Positions 7,232 through 16,257 of a stretch of DNA of 64,000 nucleotides are shown one piece after another. Origin of the DNA: Streptomyces bluensis (GTDB lineage: Bacteria; Actinomycetota; Actinomycetes; Streptomycetales; Streptomycetaceae); contig NZ_BMVM01000002.1 of assembly GCF_014650715.1 (NCBI RefSeq), positions 558,001 to 622,000 of the forward strand, read 5' to 3'. The position numbers were made by a program, and so were the translations under genes. Under the pieces are notes generated by a model, which made no database searches, had not been told where the DNA came from, and was given only the letters and a program-made list of their open reading frames with translations. Numbering within the stretch: position 1 is the stretch's first letter; each line of letters begins with the position of its first letter.

Positions 7232-8296
7232 TCACTTGGCGAGGTTGGTCCTGAGGTCGTCGAGGACCTTGTTCGCGGCCGTGACGCCCAGGCCGAGGTA
7301 CCAGGTCTCGTCCGGTACGTCCTTGGCCTGGCCGCCCTTCACCGCGTCCAGCTTCTTCCAGAGCGGGTTGTCCTGGACGGTCGAGCGGTCCGTCTTCTTG
7401 TCGTCGCCGTACACACCCGTGAAGATCCAGTCGGCGTCGGCCTCGTCGATCCGCTCCGGGCTGATCTCCACCGCGAGGTCGTTGACCTGCTGGTTCTTGG
7501 GACGGGGGATACCGACGTCTTCGAGGATGGTGCCGATGAACGAAGCCTTCGCGTAGAGGCGGATCATGCCCGGCATGTACCGGAGCATGGTGACGGTCGG
7601 CTTGTCGGCGCCGAGGTCCTCGCCGAGCCGCTGCGCCTTCTTCTCGTACGCGTCGAGTTCGGCCTTCGCCTCCGCCGTCCGGTCCAGGGCGGCGGCGTTG
7701 AGGCGGTAGTTCTCCTTCCAGGTGAAGCCCGGGCGGATGGAGAACACGGTGGGGGCGATCTCGGAGAGCTGCGGGTACAGCTTCGCGGCGCGCAGTTCGC
7801 TGCCGAGGATCAGGTCGGGTTCGAGGTTCGCGATCGCCTCCAGGTTGAGGGAGTTGATCGTGCCGACGTTCTCGGGGTTGCCCGCGTCCTTCTTCAGGTA
7901 CGAGGGGATGGCGGCGGAGCCCTCGGTCGGCGCGTACCCCACGGGCTTCACACCCAGCGAGACGACGTTGTCCAGTTCGCCGACGTCGAGGACGACGACC
8001 CGGGTGGGGCGGGCCTTGAGTTCGGTCTCGCCCATGGCGTGCTTGATGGTCCGCGGGAATTCCCCGGCCTTGGCCGTGGTCCCCATCTTCGCCGTCTCCT
8101 CGGCCGCCTTCGCGAAGTCCTCGCCGCCCTGGGCGACGGACTTGCTGCCGCCGCCGTTGTCGGACTTCCCCGACCCCGAGCCGCCCTCCCCCGAACCCGA
8201 TCCCGATCCTGACCCGGACCCGCAGGCAGCGAGGGAGAGCGCGGCGACAAAGGCGAGGGCGACGGCAGTGGTCCCGCGGCGGTGGCGGACGGACAT
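7232..8296 (-). CDS. Iron-siderophore ABC transporter substrate-binding lipoprotein
   Basis: 354 aa. The signal peptide ends in the lipobox LSLAAC, followed by a Gly/Ser linker (GSGSGSGSG). The body is a FecB/CdtB-type periplasmic-binding fold, with TRVVVLDVGELDNVVSLGVKPVGY and ANLEPDLILGSELRA typical of ferric-siderophore receptors. It should be anchored on the outer face of the membrane and deliver ferri-siderophore to a permease and ATPase encoded elsewhere. No permease gene is adjacent. An iron box lies 70 bp upstream, so repression by iron is expected. Confidence 0.9.
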   Translation of the reverse strand: MSVRHRRGTTAVALAFVAALSLAACGSGSGSGSGSGEGGSGSGKSDNGGGSKSVAQGGEDFAKAAEETAKMGTTAKAGEFPRTIKHAMGETELKARPTRVVVLDVGELDNVVSLGVKPVGYAPTEGSAAIPSYLKKDAGNPENVGTINSLNLEAIANLEPDLILGSELRAAKLYPQLSEIAPTVFSIRPGFTWKENYRLNAAALDRTAEAKAELDAYEKKAQRLGEDLGADKPTVTMLRYMPGMIRLYAKASFIGTILEDVGIPRPKNQQVNDLAVEISPERIDEADADWIFTGVYGDDKKTDRSTVQDNPLWKKLDAVKGGQAKDVPDETWYLGLGVTAANKVLDDLRTNLAK

Positions 8297-8365
8297 GGGT
8301 GACTCCTGGGGTTCGGACTCGGGCGGCCCTCGCGGGACTGGACTCCGACTCGGAGGCGGCCGCGC

Positions 8366-8384
8366 TTAGGTGAGGCTAACCTTA
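8366..8384. promoter_or_regulatory. Iron box (DmdR/IdeR-type operator)
   Basis: TTAGGTGAGGCTAACCTTA closely matches the 19-bp actinobacterial iron box TTAGGTTAGGCTNACCTAA. It lies in the divergent region between the siderophore-binding lipoprotein gene (leftward) and a gene of unknown function (rightward). The expected role is Fe(II)-DmdR repression of the lipoprotein gene. Whether the rightward gene is also affected cannot be told. Confidence 0.9.
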
Positions 8385-8526
8385 AACCGCCTCCCGCCTC
8401 CAGCACACCCACCCCCGTCACCTCAGGTGAACCGCGAGACCGACACCCTTATGTGTGAAGCAGCGGCCCGCCGGTGCCACGTCTGTGCGTACGAAAACTA
8501 CCTTCGTCGCCGGAGGTGACCGAACA

Positions 8527-9831
8527 ATGACGGTCTGTGCCACCGAGGTGGCCGCGAGGAACGCCAACGACGGCGGAGCCCCACGGCCCGGATGTGTGAT
8601 CACCGCCGACGGGACGTACGCGGCACGCCTGGCCCGCGCCGGGAAGTCCTGGTTCCCGGAGCGCTGGACACTGGACGGCCCCGAACCGTACGCGGTGCCG
8701 TTGCCCGGGAACCAGCCGGAGGAGCCCGGCACCGAGGTGCTGCCGATAAGTGACGGGCGGGTGCTGATCCACCGGATCGCGGGCGGGCGGCATCTGTTCT
8801 CGCTTCTCTATCCGACGGGCCCGGGAACCGGTGAGCTGCTCCTCGGCGCGGTCGAGTGCCGGGACCCGTCGGACCGGGTGCGGTTGCTGCCGCCGGCGCC
8901 GCGCGGGGGGTACGCGTACGCCCTTGCCGTGGGGCGGAGTTCGTCGGTGGTGTGGCTGGTGGCGGGCGGTTCGTTCGGTCCGGAGCGGCTGGCGGAGGTG
9001 CCGGGGCGTTGCTCGGGGGGCGTGTGGCTGGACGGTACGGGGCGGATGCTCGCCCTGGACCGGTCGCTGGGCGGGCGGACGAAGACGGTGGTGGTGGACC
9101 TGGAGGACGGCGGCTCGGTGTCTCCGCTGCTCCAGATCGCCGAGGACAGTGACGATCGGCTGCTGCTCGCCGACCCCGACAGCGGGCTGCTGCTGATCCG
9201 CTCGGACGCGCCCTCGCCCGGCCGCGGGCGACTCGGCTGGGGGGTGTTGGGCAGTACGTTGCCGGTCCGGTTTCCCGAGTGTCTGCGGTTGCGGGACTGT
9301 GTGGTGACGCCGTTCGCGATTCAGCCCGGGCAGGTGCTTACGCCGGAGAGCTGTGCGGTGGCTCTTCGGATGGACGGGGCGGTCGGCAGTTGGGTGGGGG
9401 TCTGGCGCCCTGCCGAGCGGCAGGTCCATCATCTCGCGGCGCCTGAGGGGTGGTTGGCGGGGGCGGGGCAGTGGAGCAGGGCCGGGGTGCTTCAGCTGCC
9501 GTATGCGACGGGGGTGGTGCCGTGCGGGGTGGCGCGGGTGGAGGTGCCCGGGGGTGTGCAGGAGTGCACGCTTTCTGCCTCAGCCGGTGTGCCTACGCAT
9601 GTGCCTGTGTCTGTGCCTACGCGGGGGCCTGTGTCTATGCGGAGGCCTGTGCCTACGTCTACGTCAGGTGATACGTCCCCGCCGGAGTCGCTACCACTTC
9701 CGGAGCCGTCGGAGCCCGTCGCCGCACGTCCGGTGCCGTTGCGGGAAGCGCCGTTGAGGGGGCAGACAGGGGCGGAGGCAGGCTCTCCAACGCCCGTGTC
9801 CGCCATCACAGTTGTCACACCGGCCCGTTAG
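8527..9831 (+). CDS. Conserved hypothetical protein with beta-propeller-like repeats
   Basis: 434 aa and no signal peptide. Residues about 20-350 are beta-rich, with recurring blocks such as DGRVLIHRIAGGRHLFSLLY, GGVWLDGTGRMLALDRS and DDRLLLADPDSGLLLIRSDA, reminiscent of a WD/PQQ-type beta propeller. The last 90 residues are low complexity, with Val-Pro-Thr repeats then Pro/Glu/Ser. ATG 8527 follows GGAGGTGA with good spacing; earlier in-frame codons lack a site. The function is not recognised. It faces an iron box 140 bp upstream. Confidence 0.75.
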   Translation: MTVCATEVAARNANDGGAPRPGCVITADGTYAARLARAGKSWFPERWTLDGPEPYAVPLPGNQPEEPGTEVLPISDGRVLIHRIAGGRHLFSLLYPTGPGTGELLLGAVECRDPSDRVRLLPPAPRGGYAYALAVGRSSSVVWLVAGGSFGPERLAEVPGRCSGGVWLDGTGRMLALDRSLGGRTKTVVVDLEDGGSVSPLLQIAEDSDDRLLLADPDSGLLLIRSDAPSPGRGRLGWGVLGSTLPVRFPECLRLRDCVVTPFAIQPGQVLTPESCAVALRMDGAVGSWVGVWRPAERQVHHLAAPEGWLAGAGQWSRAGVLQLPYATGVVPCGVARVEVPGGVQECTLSASAGVPTHVPVSVPTRGPVSMRRPVPTSTSGDTSPPESLPLPEPSEPVAARPVPLREAPLRGQTGAEAGSPTPVSAITVVTPAR

Positions 9832-9878
9832 ACTCACCGCTTGTACGAAGATCTCGCTGACGGGGTGAACACTTCCAC

Positions 9879-10037
9879 ATGAGCGACGCACACACCACGG
9901 AACTGCCCGCTGCCGACGCCGCCCACGAGGCCTCCGGCCACGGCAAGCATCGCGGACCGGTCTCGGTGAACGACTCCGAGGCGACCCCTCGAGGCCGGCA
10001 CCGCAGGCAGTCCGAGCAGACGGAAGCGGCTGCCTGA
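9879..10037 (+). CDS. Small conserved hypothetical protein (52 aa)
   Basis: 52 codons from ATG 9879, preceded by GACGGGG. The product is hydrophilic, histidine-rich and disordered in character, with HGKHRGPVSVNDSEATP and a basic RGRHRRQSE stretch, and no hydrophobic core. The codon pattern has strong G/C third positions, which supports coding. A strong terminator lies 65 bp downstream. I know of no function. Small proteins of this kind are common and conserved in Streptomyces. Confidence 0.6.
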   Translation: MSDAHTTELPAADAAHEASGHGKHRGPVSVNDSEATPRGRHRRQSEQTEAAA

Positions 10038-10102
10038 CCGACGTTCAGCTCTTCTGAAACGTCAAGTCGGCCAACGTCGAGCCAGCCAGAAGAAACAGCA
10101 CA

Positions 10103-10142
10103 CCGCGCGCCTCGCACTGCTTGCACAGTGCGAGGCGCGCGG
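10103..10142. terminator. Strong hairpin, likely bidirectional terminator
   Basis: A perfect 17-bp stem (10103-10119 with 10126-10142) has a 6-nt loop, CTTGCA. It lies between a rightward small gene and a leftward Cys-rich gene, so it can serve both. There is no U-tract, as is usual in Streptomyces. Confidence 0.8.
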
Positions 10143-10231
10143 CACACGGCCCCGCCAGCGCGATACTTCCGGGGCCGTCGTATGGCCGTCCACCCCGTCG
10201 CTCCGCCAGGTGAGGCCCCCGGCGCCTGGTC

Positions 10232-10624
10232 TTACAAGAGGTCGATCACGTCGGGCTGTGGCGGGAAGTGGGACGCGCAGTCGCGGCACGCGTACACGTT
10301 GAATCCCGGCCCGGAGTTCTGGTGCACCTCGGAGACGATGACGGGGGTGTCGGTGGTCCGGTCGCAGCGCACGCACATCCGCACGGGCCTACGTACGACG
10401 GCCGACGCATCGCAGCGGGCGCACCGCTGGCAGACCTGCCGGTGCCGGACGCTTCCCCCGCTGTCCGTGGTGACGGTCGCGTACGGCTGCTCGGTCGACC
10501 CGCACATCTCGCACACACCTGCCCACTCGTGATCGGTGACGTCGCGGTGCGGGCCGTCATGCCCCACGGTCCGCAGGCATGCGAGCCCCGCTGCGCCGGT
10601 GAGCAGTGCCCCGCACTCCGGCAC
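10232..10624 (-). CDS. Cysteine-rich putative zinc-binding protein
   Basis: 130 aa. The protein carries many paired cysteines: CEMC, CQRC immediately followed by ARC, CVRC and CRDC, plus two near the N-terminus. This suggests two or more zinc knuckles. No catalytic motif is seen. GTG 10624 is a weak start and an earlier one is possible. The gene is the last on the minus strand of the 10-14 kb accessory block and may or may not belong to it. DNA or protein binding is an inference from the Cys pattern only. Confidence 0.6.
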   Translation of the reverse strand: MPECGALLTGAAGLACLRTVGHDGPHRDVTDHEWAGVCEMCGSTEQPYATVTTDSGGSVRHRQVCQRCARCDASAVVRRPVRMCVRCDRTTDTPVIVSEVHQNSGPGFNVYACRDCASHFPPQPDVIDLL

Positions 10625-10764
10625 GCCCGGTCGCTGGAGCCAGGCGTGACCGAAGGCGTCGCGGCGGCGCCGGATGGACCTGCCGGGTAGTGCTCACCGC
10701 GCCAGTAGCAGAGAGCTGCACAAGGAGCGGTGAACCCGTCCACCCCGCTCTCACGAAACCATGG

Positions 10765-11481
10765 TCAAGTGGTCTCATTCTGGCGAGACTCCTCGACGCC
10801 AGAGGGCGAGAGGTTAGGACTGTTCGTGCAGCCCAAGGACTTACTTACCTTGGATGCGGCTGAGAGCAACACTCTGAGTCGAGTATTGCTCTGCTTGGTT
10901 ACGTCGTCGAGGTCGTTGTCCCAATACCCCTCAAAGTAGCCTTGTACGGCACCGTCGTGGCCACTCGGAAGCCTGCATGCGAAGCGTGCTGTTGAACGCC
11001 GGAGGTCGTCCACAGCGCGCGTCATCTCCGCATCGCTTACGGTGAAATTGAGGGTTTCAGACTTCTCCTCTTTGGTGAAGTACGGGTGCCGGGTCCAGCC
11101 GAAGTAGAAGTCGATTTCCCTTTGGCCACCGCACGGCGTTCGCACATCTTCCTTGCACAGCAGGAAGGAACAGACGGAGGAGGCTCTGGTGTAGTTCGGC
11201 TTGCTGCTGCCTGGGGCTTCCTTACGCATTTGCTCTGCGACCCGCTCGACTCTCGTCCCCTCGGATCGCGTACGCGGATAGAACTCCTTCCGGCCGACGA
11301 GCAACTGCTGAAGGTCTCGCATTGTGCTGCTGCCGAACATGCCGCCACAGATCTCGTCCGCCGCGACTGGCTTGATGGGGGCGGGTTTGGGCTCATTCGG
11401 TGAAGCAGTGCAGGCGGTGATGAGGGCGGCAAGCGCCAGAACTGCAACCGTGGCTTGATGACGGTGAGGCTTCGGGGTCAT
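10765..11481 (-). CDS. Secreted lipoprotein of the ESX-like cassette
   Basis: 238 aa. It has a basic N-terminus, a hydrophobic segment and the lipobox LITAC with Cys at residue 24, so it should be lipid-anchored outside the membrane. The mature part has several cysteines (EICGGMFGSS, SVCSFLLCKED, TPCGGQ, FACRLPSG) that probably form disulfides. The ATG overlaps the stop of the upstream large gene (ATGA at 11478-11481), so the two were translationally coupled. The sequence is visibly less GC-rich than its surroundings, a sign of acquisition. It could be an immunity or anchoring partner of the large protein, by position only. Confidence 0.7.
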   Translation of the reverse strand: MTPKPHRHQATVAVLALAALITACTASPNEPKPAPIKPVAADEICGGMFGSSTMRDLQQLLVGRKEFYPRTRSEGTRVERVAEQMRKEAPGSSKPNYTRASSVCSFLLCKEDVRTPCGGQREIDFYFGWTRHPYFTKEEKSETLNFTVSDAEMTRAVDDLRRSTARFACRLPSGHDGAVQGYFEGYWDNDLDDVTKQSNTRLRVLLSAASKVSKSLGCTNSPNLSPSGVEESRQNETT

Positions 11482-13707
11482 CGGGAGTTGTCCGTATCTG
11501 CTATGCGACTACCCCGGGCGTATGCGGCGTCGAGTGCCGTGTTCCGGGTGTCCCGCGATGCACCCACCACGCCTTGGCTGTCCATGTAGTTGTCGATACC
11601 TGTTCTGGCCTGTTTCTTGGATTCGTAGTCGAATTCATCGATGCTGTTGATGGCCTTGCCGGTGCTGTCCCGCTCGTTTTCCTTGAGGGAGTCGGCGATC
11701 TCGTTGCCCAGGCCGGTTTCCACAGCTGAGCCAGCGGCCTCGGCGATGGGAAGGATGATGGGCGCTGCTTGCGGGGCCAAGATGGTGGCAGCTGCTTCGA
11801 CCCCGGTTGTGGCACCGCCCACGGTAATGGAGACTCCCGCTTGCTTCCAGGCGGCGGACTTCGCGAGCTCGTGGTTGTAGTCCTCGTCGCTCTCACGGTA
11901 GTCGCGGCCGATCTGTTCGGCGCGCGCCTCATCGAGGGCACCGTGCATCGTCATCCCCCACTCGGCGGCCCGATAAGCCTCAGAGGTGCCTTCGTGGGCG
12001 TGGATACGGCTGGTAGTGAACGCCTGCTGAGCCTGGGACATGATGCCGTGCGAGGTCTCGTCGTTGCCGAGTTCACGGACGAACTGCTTGGCCGTGACCG
12101 GTTCGATCCGGTTCTCGTCCTTGACGCCGAACAGCTCCTCCATACCTCGCTGGCGTTGGTCGGAGGCATCCAGTCCCGAAATGCCGTAGTTGAGGTCGTC
12201 GATGTAGGCGGCGCCGATGCGGCCCATACTGTCGGAGATGCCCGTCTGCTTGTCCATCAGCTCCAGCTCGGGATCCCCGTAGCGTTCCATGACCCGCTGC
12301 ATGACGGCGCGTTCCTCCTCACCCCGGTGGAGTTCGGGTTTGGCGGCGCCGTAATCGCTCCCCGTGGTGGCGGATTCCAGGGCGTGGCCGAGAGCGTTGT
12401 AGCCACGGGAAGTGCCGTTCTCGTACTGCGGGTGAGCGTCCTCGGGCCAGTCGCGGGCACCCTTGACTCCATCACCGCCCACCACGTAGTCGAAGTTGCC
12501 CTTGTCGGAGAAGAATTCGGTGGAGGCCTGGTGGTTGTGGCCGAGGGCGTTCATGTAGCCGGTCATGGGGTCGGTGCCCCAGTCGTTGGTGAGGTCGATG
12601 TCGCCGCCGTCCAGGCCGCTGCCGGGGATGGTCTTGCCGAGGTACTCCTCGCTCAGAGAGTTGCCGTTCTTGGTGGCGTCCTTCTCGTAGTCGATCAGGG
12701 CGTTCCCGTAGTCCTTCAGGAATGCGCTGTCGTAGCGGCCCGAGTTCATCAGGTCCGACATCACCTGGAATCCCCTGGGCTTGTTGAGGTCGTGATCGAG
12801 CGGGTAGGGGCCTGCGGCGATCACGTCCTCCTTCCACTCCCGCATCGCCCTGCTGTCGGACTCGGTGGCGGTGGCGAGGGTCCCACCGAGCTGGCTGCGA
12901 GTCTGCTCCAGGAGCTCCTTGCGGGCGCCCTCGGGGGCCGGATCGCCGTGGAGATCCATGCCCTCCCAGAACTCCAGCGTCCCCCGGCCGCCCATTCCTG
13001 TGGTGAACTTCTCGGCGAACTCCTTGTCGTTCTTGTTGGCCCGCAACAGCTCGTTGAACTTCCGGAGTTCACTGTCCGACATGTCCGAGCCCTTTTGCGC
13101 CAGTTCCAAGGCGCGGGTGGCGTCGGCGTCGTCGAGGGAGGTGACGACCTTGGAGTTGAAGTCGGTCTTGTCTCCGCCGAGGTCGCGGCGCAGGGCCCAG
13201 CAGGCGGTGTCGTCGGCGTCGGCGGCGCGCTGCAGAACGCGGTCGATGCGGCGAGCGAAGGCGTCGCAGGCTTACTGCTGTTCGCGGATGGCGCCCTGGC
13301 CGTCGGGGTCGTGGAGGGCGCCGACGTCCTGGGAGAGGTCGTAGCGCGGGGTGACGGTGCCGGTGGGGCTGACGAGGAGATCCTGCTGCTTGGCCTCGAC
13401 GTCGGCGAGGTGGTGGAGGTCGTTCTTCGCCTTCTTCAGCTCGGCATGCAGGGTCGTGAGGACACCGGCGACGCCCTTCGCCTCCTTGTGGGCGTCCTCG
13501 AACTCCTGGTGGGCGGCGCGTACGTCGTTGTCGGCTTTGGCCGCCGTCAGGACCGGCTGGGTCCAGCTTGCCTGCCGGAAGGGGCTGGCGACCCGATCGC
13601 CGTACGCGGTGTGCAGCCCCTTGAACTTGGTGACGGTCTCCTCCCAGCGCTCAGCGGCCGTTTTGAGGGCTGAGCTTGAGGTGGTACAGCTGCTCGTACG
13701 TCGGCAT
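11478..13707 (-). pseudogene. Large WXG-type secreted-effector-like protein gene, broken by a frameshift and a nonsense codon
   Basis: Reading leftward, ATG 13705-13707 gives MPTYEQLYHLKLS. The coding sense then continues in another frame (ALKTAAERWEETVTKFK), so two bases are missing or one is extra near 13668. That frame runs well until a TAA at 13272-13274, between AIREQQ and ACDAFARRIDRVLQ. The same frame then stays open and protein-like down to 11478. The intact product would be about 743 aa: an N-terminal WXG100-like helical domain, a long middle region, and an Ala/Pro-rich hydrophobic stretch (about 120 residues before the end) that could insert in a membrane. A start at 13109 would give 543 aa but skips conserved-looking sequence. 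Either the gene is decayed or the sequence has two errors. Confidence 0.75.
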
Positions 13708-13780
13708 GAGCTCGGCGGGTCCCCGTGACGTCGTGAGTCTTGTCTGGTTGGCGCGGTGGCGGTGGGATGGAATGCCTGGT

Positions 13781-14110
13781 TCAGCCGAAGTCACTCGCCA
13801 GAGAGTTCATGGTTTGCGCGTTCGCGGCTTCCGTGCGCTGATACAGCACTCCCGAAACTCCGCACTGGCCGGCGAGGCTGTCACACTTGCCCGCGAGTGC
13901 GGAGACCTGAGCTGACCAGGTCTCCGCCAGGCCGGTAAGCGCCCCGCCCAGCCCACCGTCCCAGTTGCCGTTGCCGAAGTCCCGGGATGCCGTACGCGTC
14001 TCGTCCACCGGATGAGCACCGGCAGTTCGTGTGTCCCTCTCGATCTCGCGCGCACCCGTGCCCGCACGATTGAGGGCTGCCGGATCCTCGATTTCCGTCC
14101 CGGTTGACAC
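13781..14110 (-). CDS. WXG100/ESX-like small helical protein
   Basis: 109 aa, mostly helical, without a signal peptide. The centre has a Trp-Asp-Gly turn (NWDGGLGGALTGLAETW) followed by a long helix ending in AANAQTMNSLASDFG, the look of ESX-type substrates that pair as four-helix bundles. It is the first gene of a leftward set followed 73 bp later by the large broken WXG-type gene. The expected role is a secretion partner of that protein through a type VII system encoded elsewhere. Two cysteines (GKCDSLAGQCG) are unusual for the family. Confidence 0.65.
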   Translation of the reverse strand: MSTGTEIEDPAALNRAGTGAREIERDTRTAGAHPVDETRTASRDFGNGNWDGGLGGALTGLAETWSAQVSALAGKCDSLAGQCGVSGVLYQRTEAANAQTMNSLASDFG

Positions 14111-14148
14111 GTCCTACCCCCGTGTGTCGTTGCGTTCCGTACGGCCCC

Positions 14149-15111
14149 TCAGCGTCCCCGTCTGAGCCCCAGCACCTCCACCGCCGCGAACGTCTCGCTC
14201 CTCGGCCGCCCGGCGTAGTACGGGCTGAGCGCGGCGTCCAGTTCCTCGTACGTGAAAGCGTCCTGCTCGGTGTCGAACTGGGCGGCCACCCGGGGCCGTT
14301 CGACGACCGCGACCATCCCCCCGTGCACCACGAGGAGCTGCCCGTTCACCTGCGCGGCCGCGGGCGACGCCAAGTACCCGACGAGCGGCGCGACATGCTC
14401 GGGAGCCAGCGGGTCCAGTACCACGCCATCGGTACCGGCGTCCCCGGGCTGCTCCACGCCCGCGAACACGTCCGCCGTCATCCTCGTCCGCGCCCGCGGG
14501 CAGATCGCGTTCGCCGTCACGCCGTACTTGGCGAGGGCGGCCGCCGTCGACGTGGTCAGGCCGACGATTCCGCCTTTCGCCGCCGCGTAGTTGGGCTGTC
14601 CCGCCGAGCCCGCCAGGAACGCCTCCGACGAGGTGTTCACGATCCGCCCGTACACCGGCCGCCCGCCCTCCGCCTTGCTGCGCGCCCGCCAGTGCGCCGC
14701 CGCGAAGTGCGTCGTGTTGAAGTGGCCTTTCAAATGGACCCGGATGACGGCGTCCCACTCGTCCTCCGACATCGAGAAGACCATCCGGTCGCGCAGGATG
14801 CCCGCGTTGTTGACGAGGATGTCCAGCTTCCCGAACTCCGTGATCGCCAACTCGACCAGTTCCCGGGCCTGTTCGTGGTCCGCCACGTCTCCAGTGTGGG
14901 TGACGGCCGCGCCGCCCGCCGCCCGGATCTCGGCGGCGACCTCCTCGGCCGGCCCGGTGGACGCCTCGCCCGAACCGTCGCGGCCCGGCTGCCCGTAGTC
15001 GTTGACGACCACCGCGGCGCCGAGCCGGGCGAGTTCCAGCGCCTCGGCCCGGCCCAGTCCGCGACCCGCGCCCGTGACGATCGCGGACCGTCCCTCAAGT
15101 GGCAGTGGCAT
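14149..15111 (-). CDS. Short-chain dehydrogenase, Hsd4A-like (3-hydroxyacyl-CoA / 17-beta-hydroxysteroid dehydrogenase)
   Basis: 320 aa Rossmann oxidoreductase. Seen are TGAGRGLGRAEALELAR (NAD(P) binding), VNNAGILRDRMVFSMS, and the Ser...Tyr-x3-Lys triad in NTSSEAFLAGS and NYAAAKGG. After the core, ARTRMTADVF and SPAAAQVNGQLLVVHGG plus a C-terminal extension of about 50 residues match the Hsd4A type (Rv3502c) of mycobacterial sterol side-chain degradation. That enzyme oxidises a 22-hydroxyacyl-CoA and the 17-hydroxyl. It is the last gene of an operon with the alcohol dehydrogenase and MaoC genes, controlled from a KstR-type box at 17298. The assignment to steroid rather than other acyl-CoA substrates rests on memory of family sequences. 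Confidence 0.88.
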   Translation of the reverse strand: MPLPLEGRSAIVTGAGRGLGRAEALELARLGAAVVVNDYGQPGRDGSGEASTGPAEEVAAEIRAAGGAAVTHTGDVADHEQARELVELAITEFGKLDILVNNAGILRDRMVFSMSEDEWDAVIRVHLKGHFNTTHFAAAHWRARSKAEGGRPVYGRIVNTSSEAFLAGSAGQPNYAAAKGGIVGLTTSTAAALAKYGVTANAICPRARTRMTADVFAGVEQPGDAGTDGVVLDPLAPEHVAPLVGYLASPAAAQVNGQLLVVHGGMVAVVERPRVAAQFDTEQDAFTYEELDAALSPYYAGRPRSETFAAVEVLGLRRGR

Positions 15112-15147
15112 CAGAGTTCGTCCTCGGGTTCTCGGGTGCTCGCGTTC

Positions 15148-16224
15148 TCAGATCTCTACGCACGTCCGCAGTGCCGTGCCCGTCCGCATCTGCTGCAGCG
15201 CCTCGTTGACGTCGGCCAGCGGCACCCGGTGGGTGATCAGGCCCGAGAGGTCGATGCGCCCGGCGCGCCACAGCGCGATGGTCCGCTCGTACGACCGCAC
15301 CACGTCCCCGCCTCCGTACATCGACGGCAGGATGCGCTTCTCGTCGAAGAACAGCTCGAACATGTTGAACTGGAGGAAGTCGTCCATGGCGCCCGCGCCC
15401 ACGACGACCAGCGTGCCGCCGCGCCGCGTCATGTCGTACGCCGTCCGTGCGGTCGCGGACCTGCCGACCACCTCGAAGACGTAGTCGAAGCCCTCGCCAC
15501 CCGTCACCGACTGTTTGGTGTCGGCCAGTTCCTCCGGCGCCACCGCCTTCGTCGCGCCGAACTTCAGCGCGGACTCCCGCCGGGAGGCGACCGGATCGAC
15601 GGCGATGATCTCGGCGGCCCCCTTGAGCCGTGCGCCCTGGATCGCGGAGATACCCACTCCCCCGCAGCCGATGACGGCGACCGACGAACCCGCCTCCACG
15701 TCCGCCGTGTTGAGCGCGGCGCCGAGCCCGGTGGTGACGCCGCAGCCGATGAGGGCGGCGATGTCGAAGGGCACGTCGTCGGGGATCGGCACCGCGCAGC
15801 CCGCGTCGACGACGACCTCCTCGGTGAAGGTACCGGTGCCCGCGAAGCCGAAGACGTCCCCGCCGGGCCGCTTGAAGTTGGGGGTGCCCGCGTTCATGAA
15901 CCCGGCCAGGCACAGTTCGGTCTGACCGCGTTTGCAGGCGGGGCATGTGCCGCAGGCCGGCAGCCAGCAGACGATCACCCGGTCGCCCGCCTTCACGTGG
16001 CTGACGCCTTCCCCGACTTCGAGGATCTCGCCCGCCCCCTCGTGACCGAGCACGAACGGCGCGGGCTGCGGCAGCACCCCGGCCATCGCGGACAGGTCGG
16101 AGTGGCACAGGCCCGTGGCCCGTACCCGGATCCTCACCCTGCCGGGCCCGAAGCCCACCGCCTCGACGTCGTCGAGGACGTCGAGCTTGTCCTGGCCGAT
16201 CTCGTGCAGTACGGCTGCGCGCAT
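15148..16224 (-). CDS. Zinc-dependent alcohol dehydrogenase (class III-like)
   Basis: 358 aa medium-chain dehydrogenase. Catalytic zinc ligands lie in ATGLCHSDLSAM and VLGHEGAGEILEVG. The structural zinc lobe is CGTCPACKRGQTELC. The NAD-binding turn is VIGCGGVGISAIQGA. It should oxidise an alcohol to the aldehyde with NAD, or reduce it with NADH. The gene lies between the MaoC and SDR genes, all leftward with gaps of about 35 bp, so they form one operon. Within a sterol pathway it could oxidise the side-chain alcohol made by the P450. That placement is inference. Confidence 0.88.
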   Translation of the reverse strand: MRAAVLHEIGQDKLDVLDDVEAVGFGPGRVRIRVRATGLCHSDLSAMAGVLPQPAPFVLGHEGAGEILEVGEGVSHVKAGDRVIVCWLPACGTCPACKRGQTELCLAGFMNAGTPNFKRPGGDVFGFAGTGTFTEEVVVDAGCAVPIPDDVPFDIAALIGCGVTTGLGAALNTADVEAGSSVAVIGCGGVGISAIQGARLKGAAEIIAVDPVASRRESALKFGATKAVAPEELADTKQSVTGGEGFDYVFEVVGRSATARTAYDMTRRGGTLVVVGAGAMDDFLQFNMFELFFDEKRILPSMYGGGDVVRSYERTIALWRAGRIDLSGLITHRVPLADVNEALQQMRTGTALRTCVEI

Positions 16225-16257
16225 GGTGCGGCTCCCCTCAGGAGTGTGCTGGGCTGC

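Noticed and set aside
11769..13673. Plus-strand 634-codon open frame across the WXG-type gene
   Set aside because: Val/Gly/Leu-rich antisense frame with no motif. The minus strand gives recognisable helical protein sequence on both sides of two lesions.
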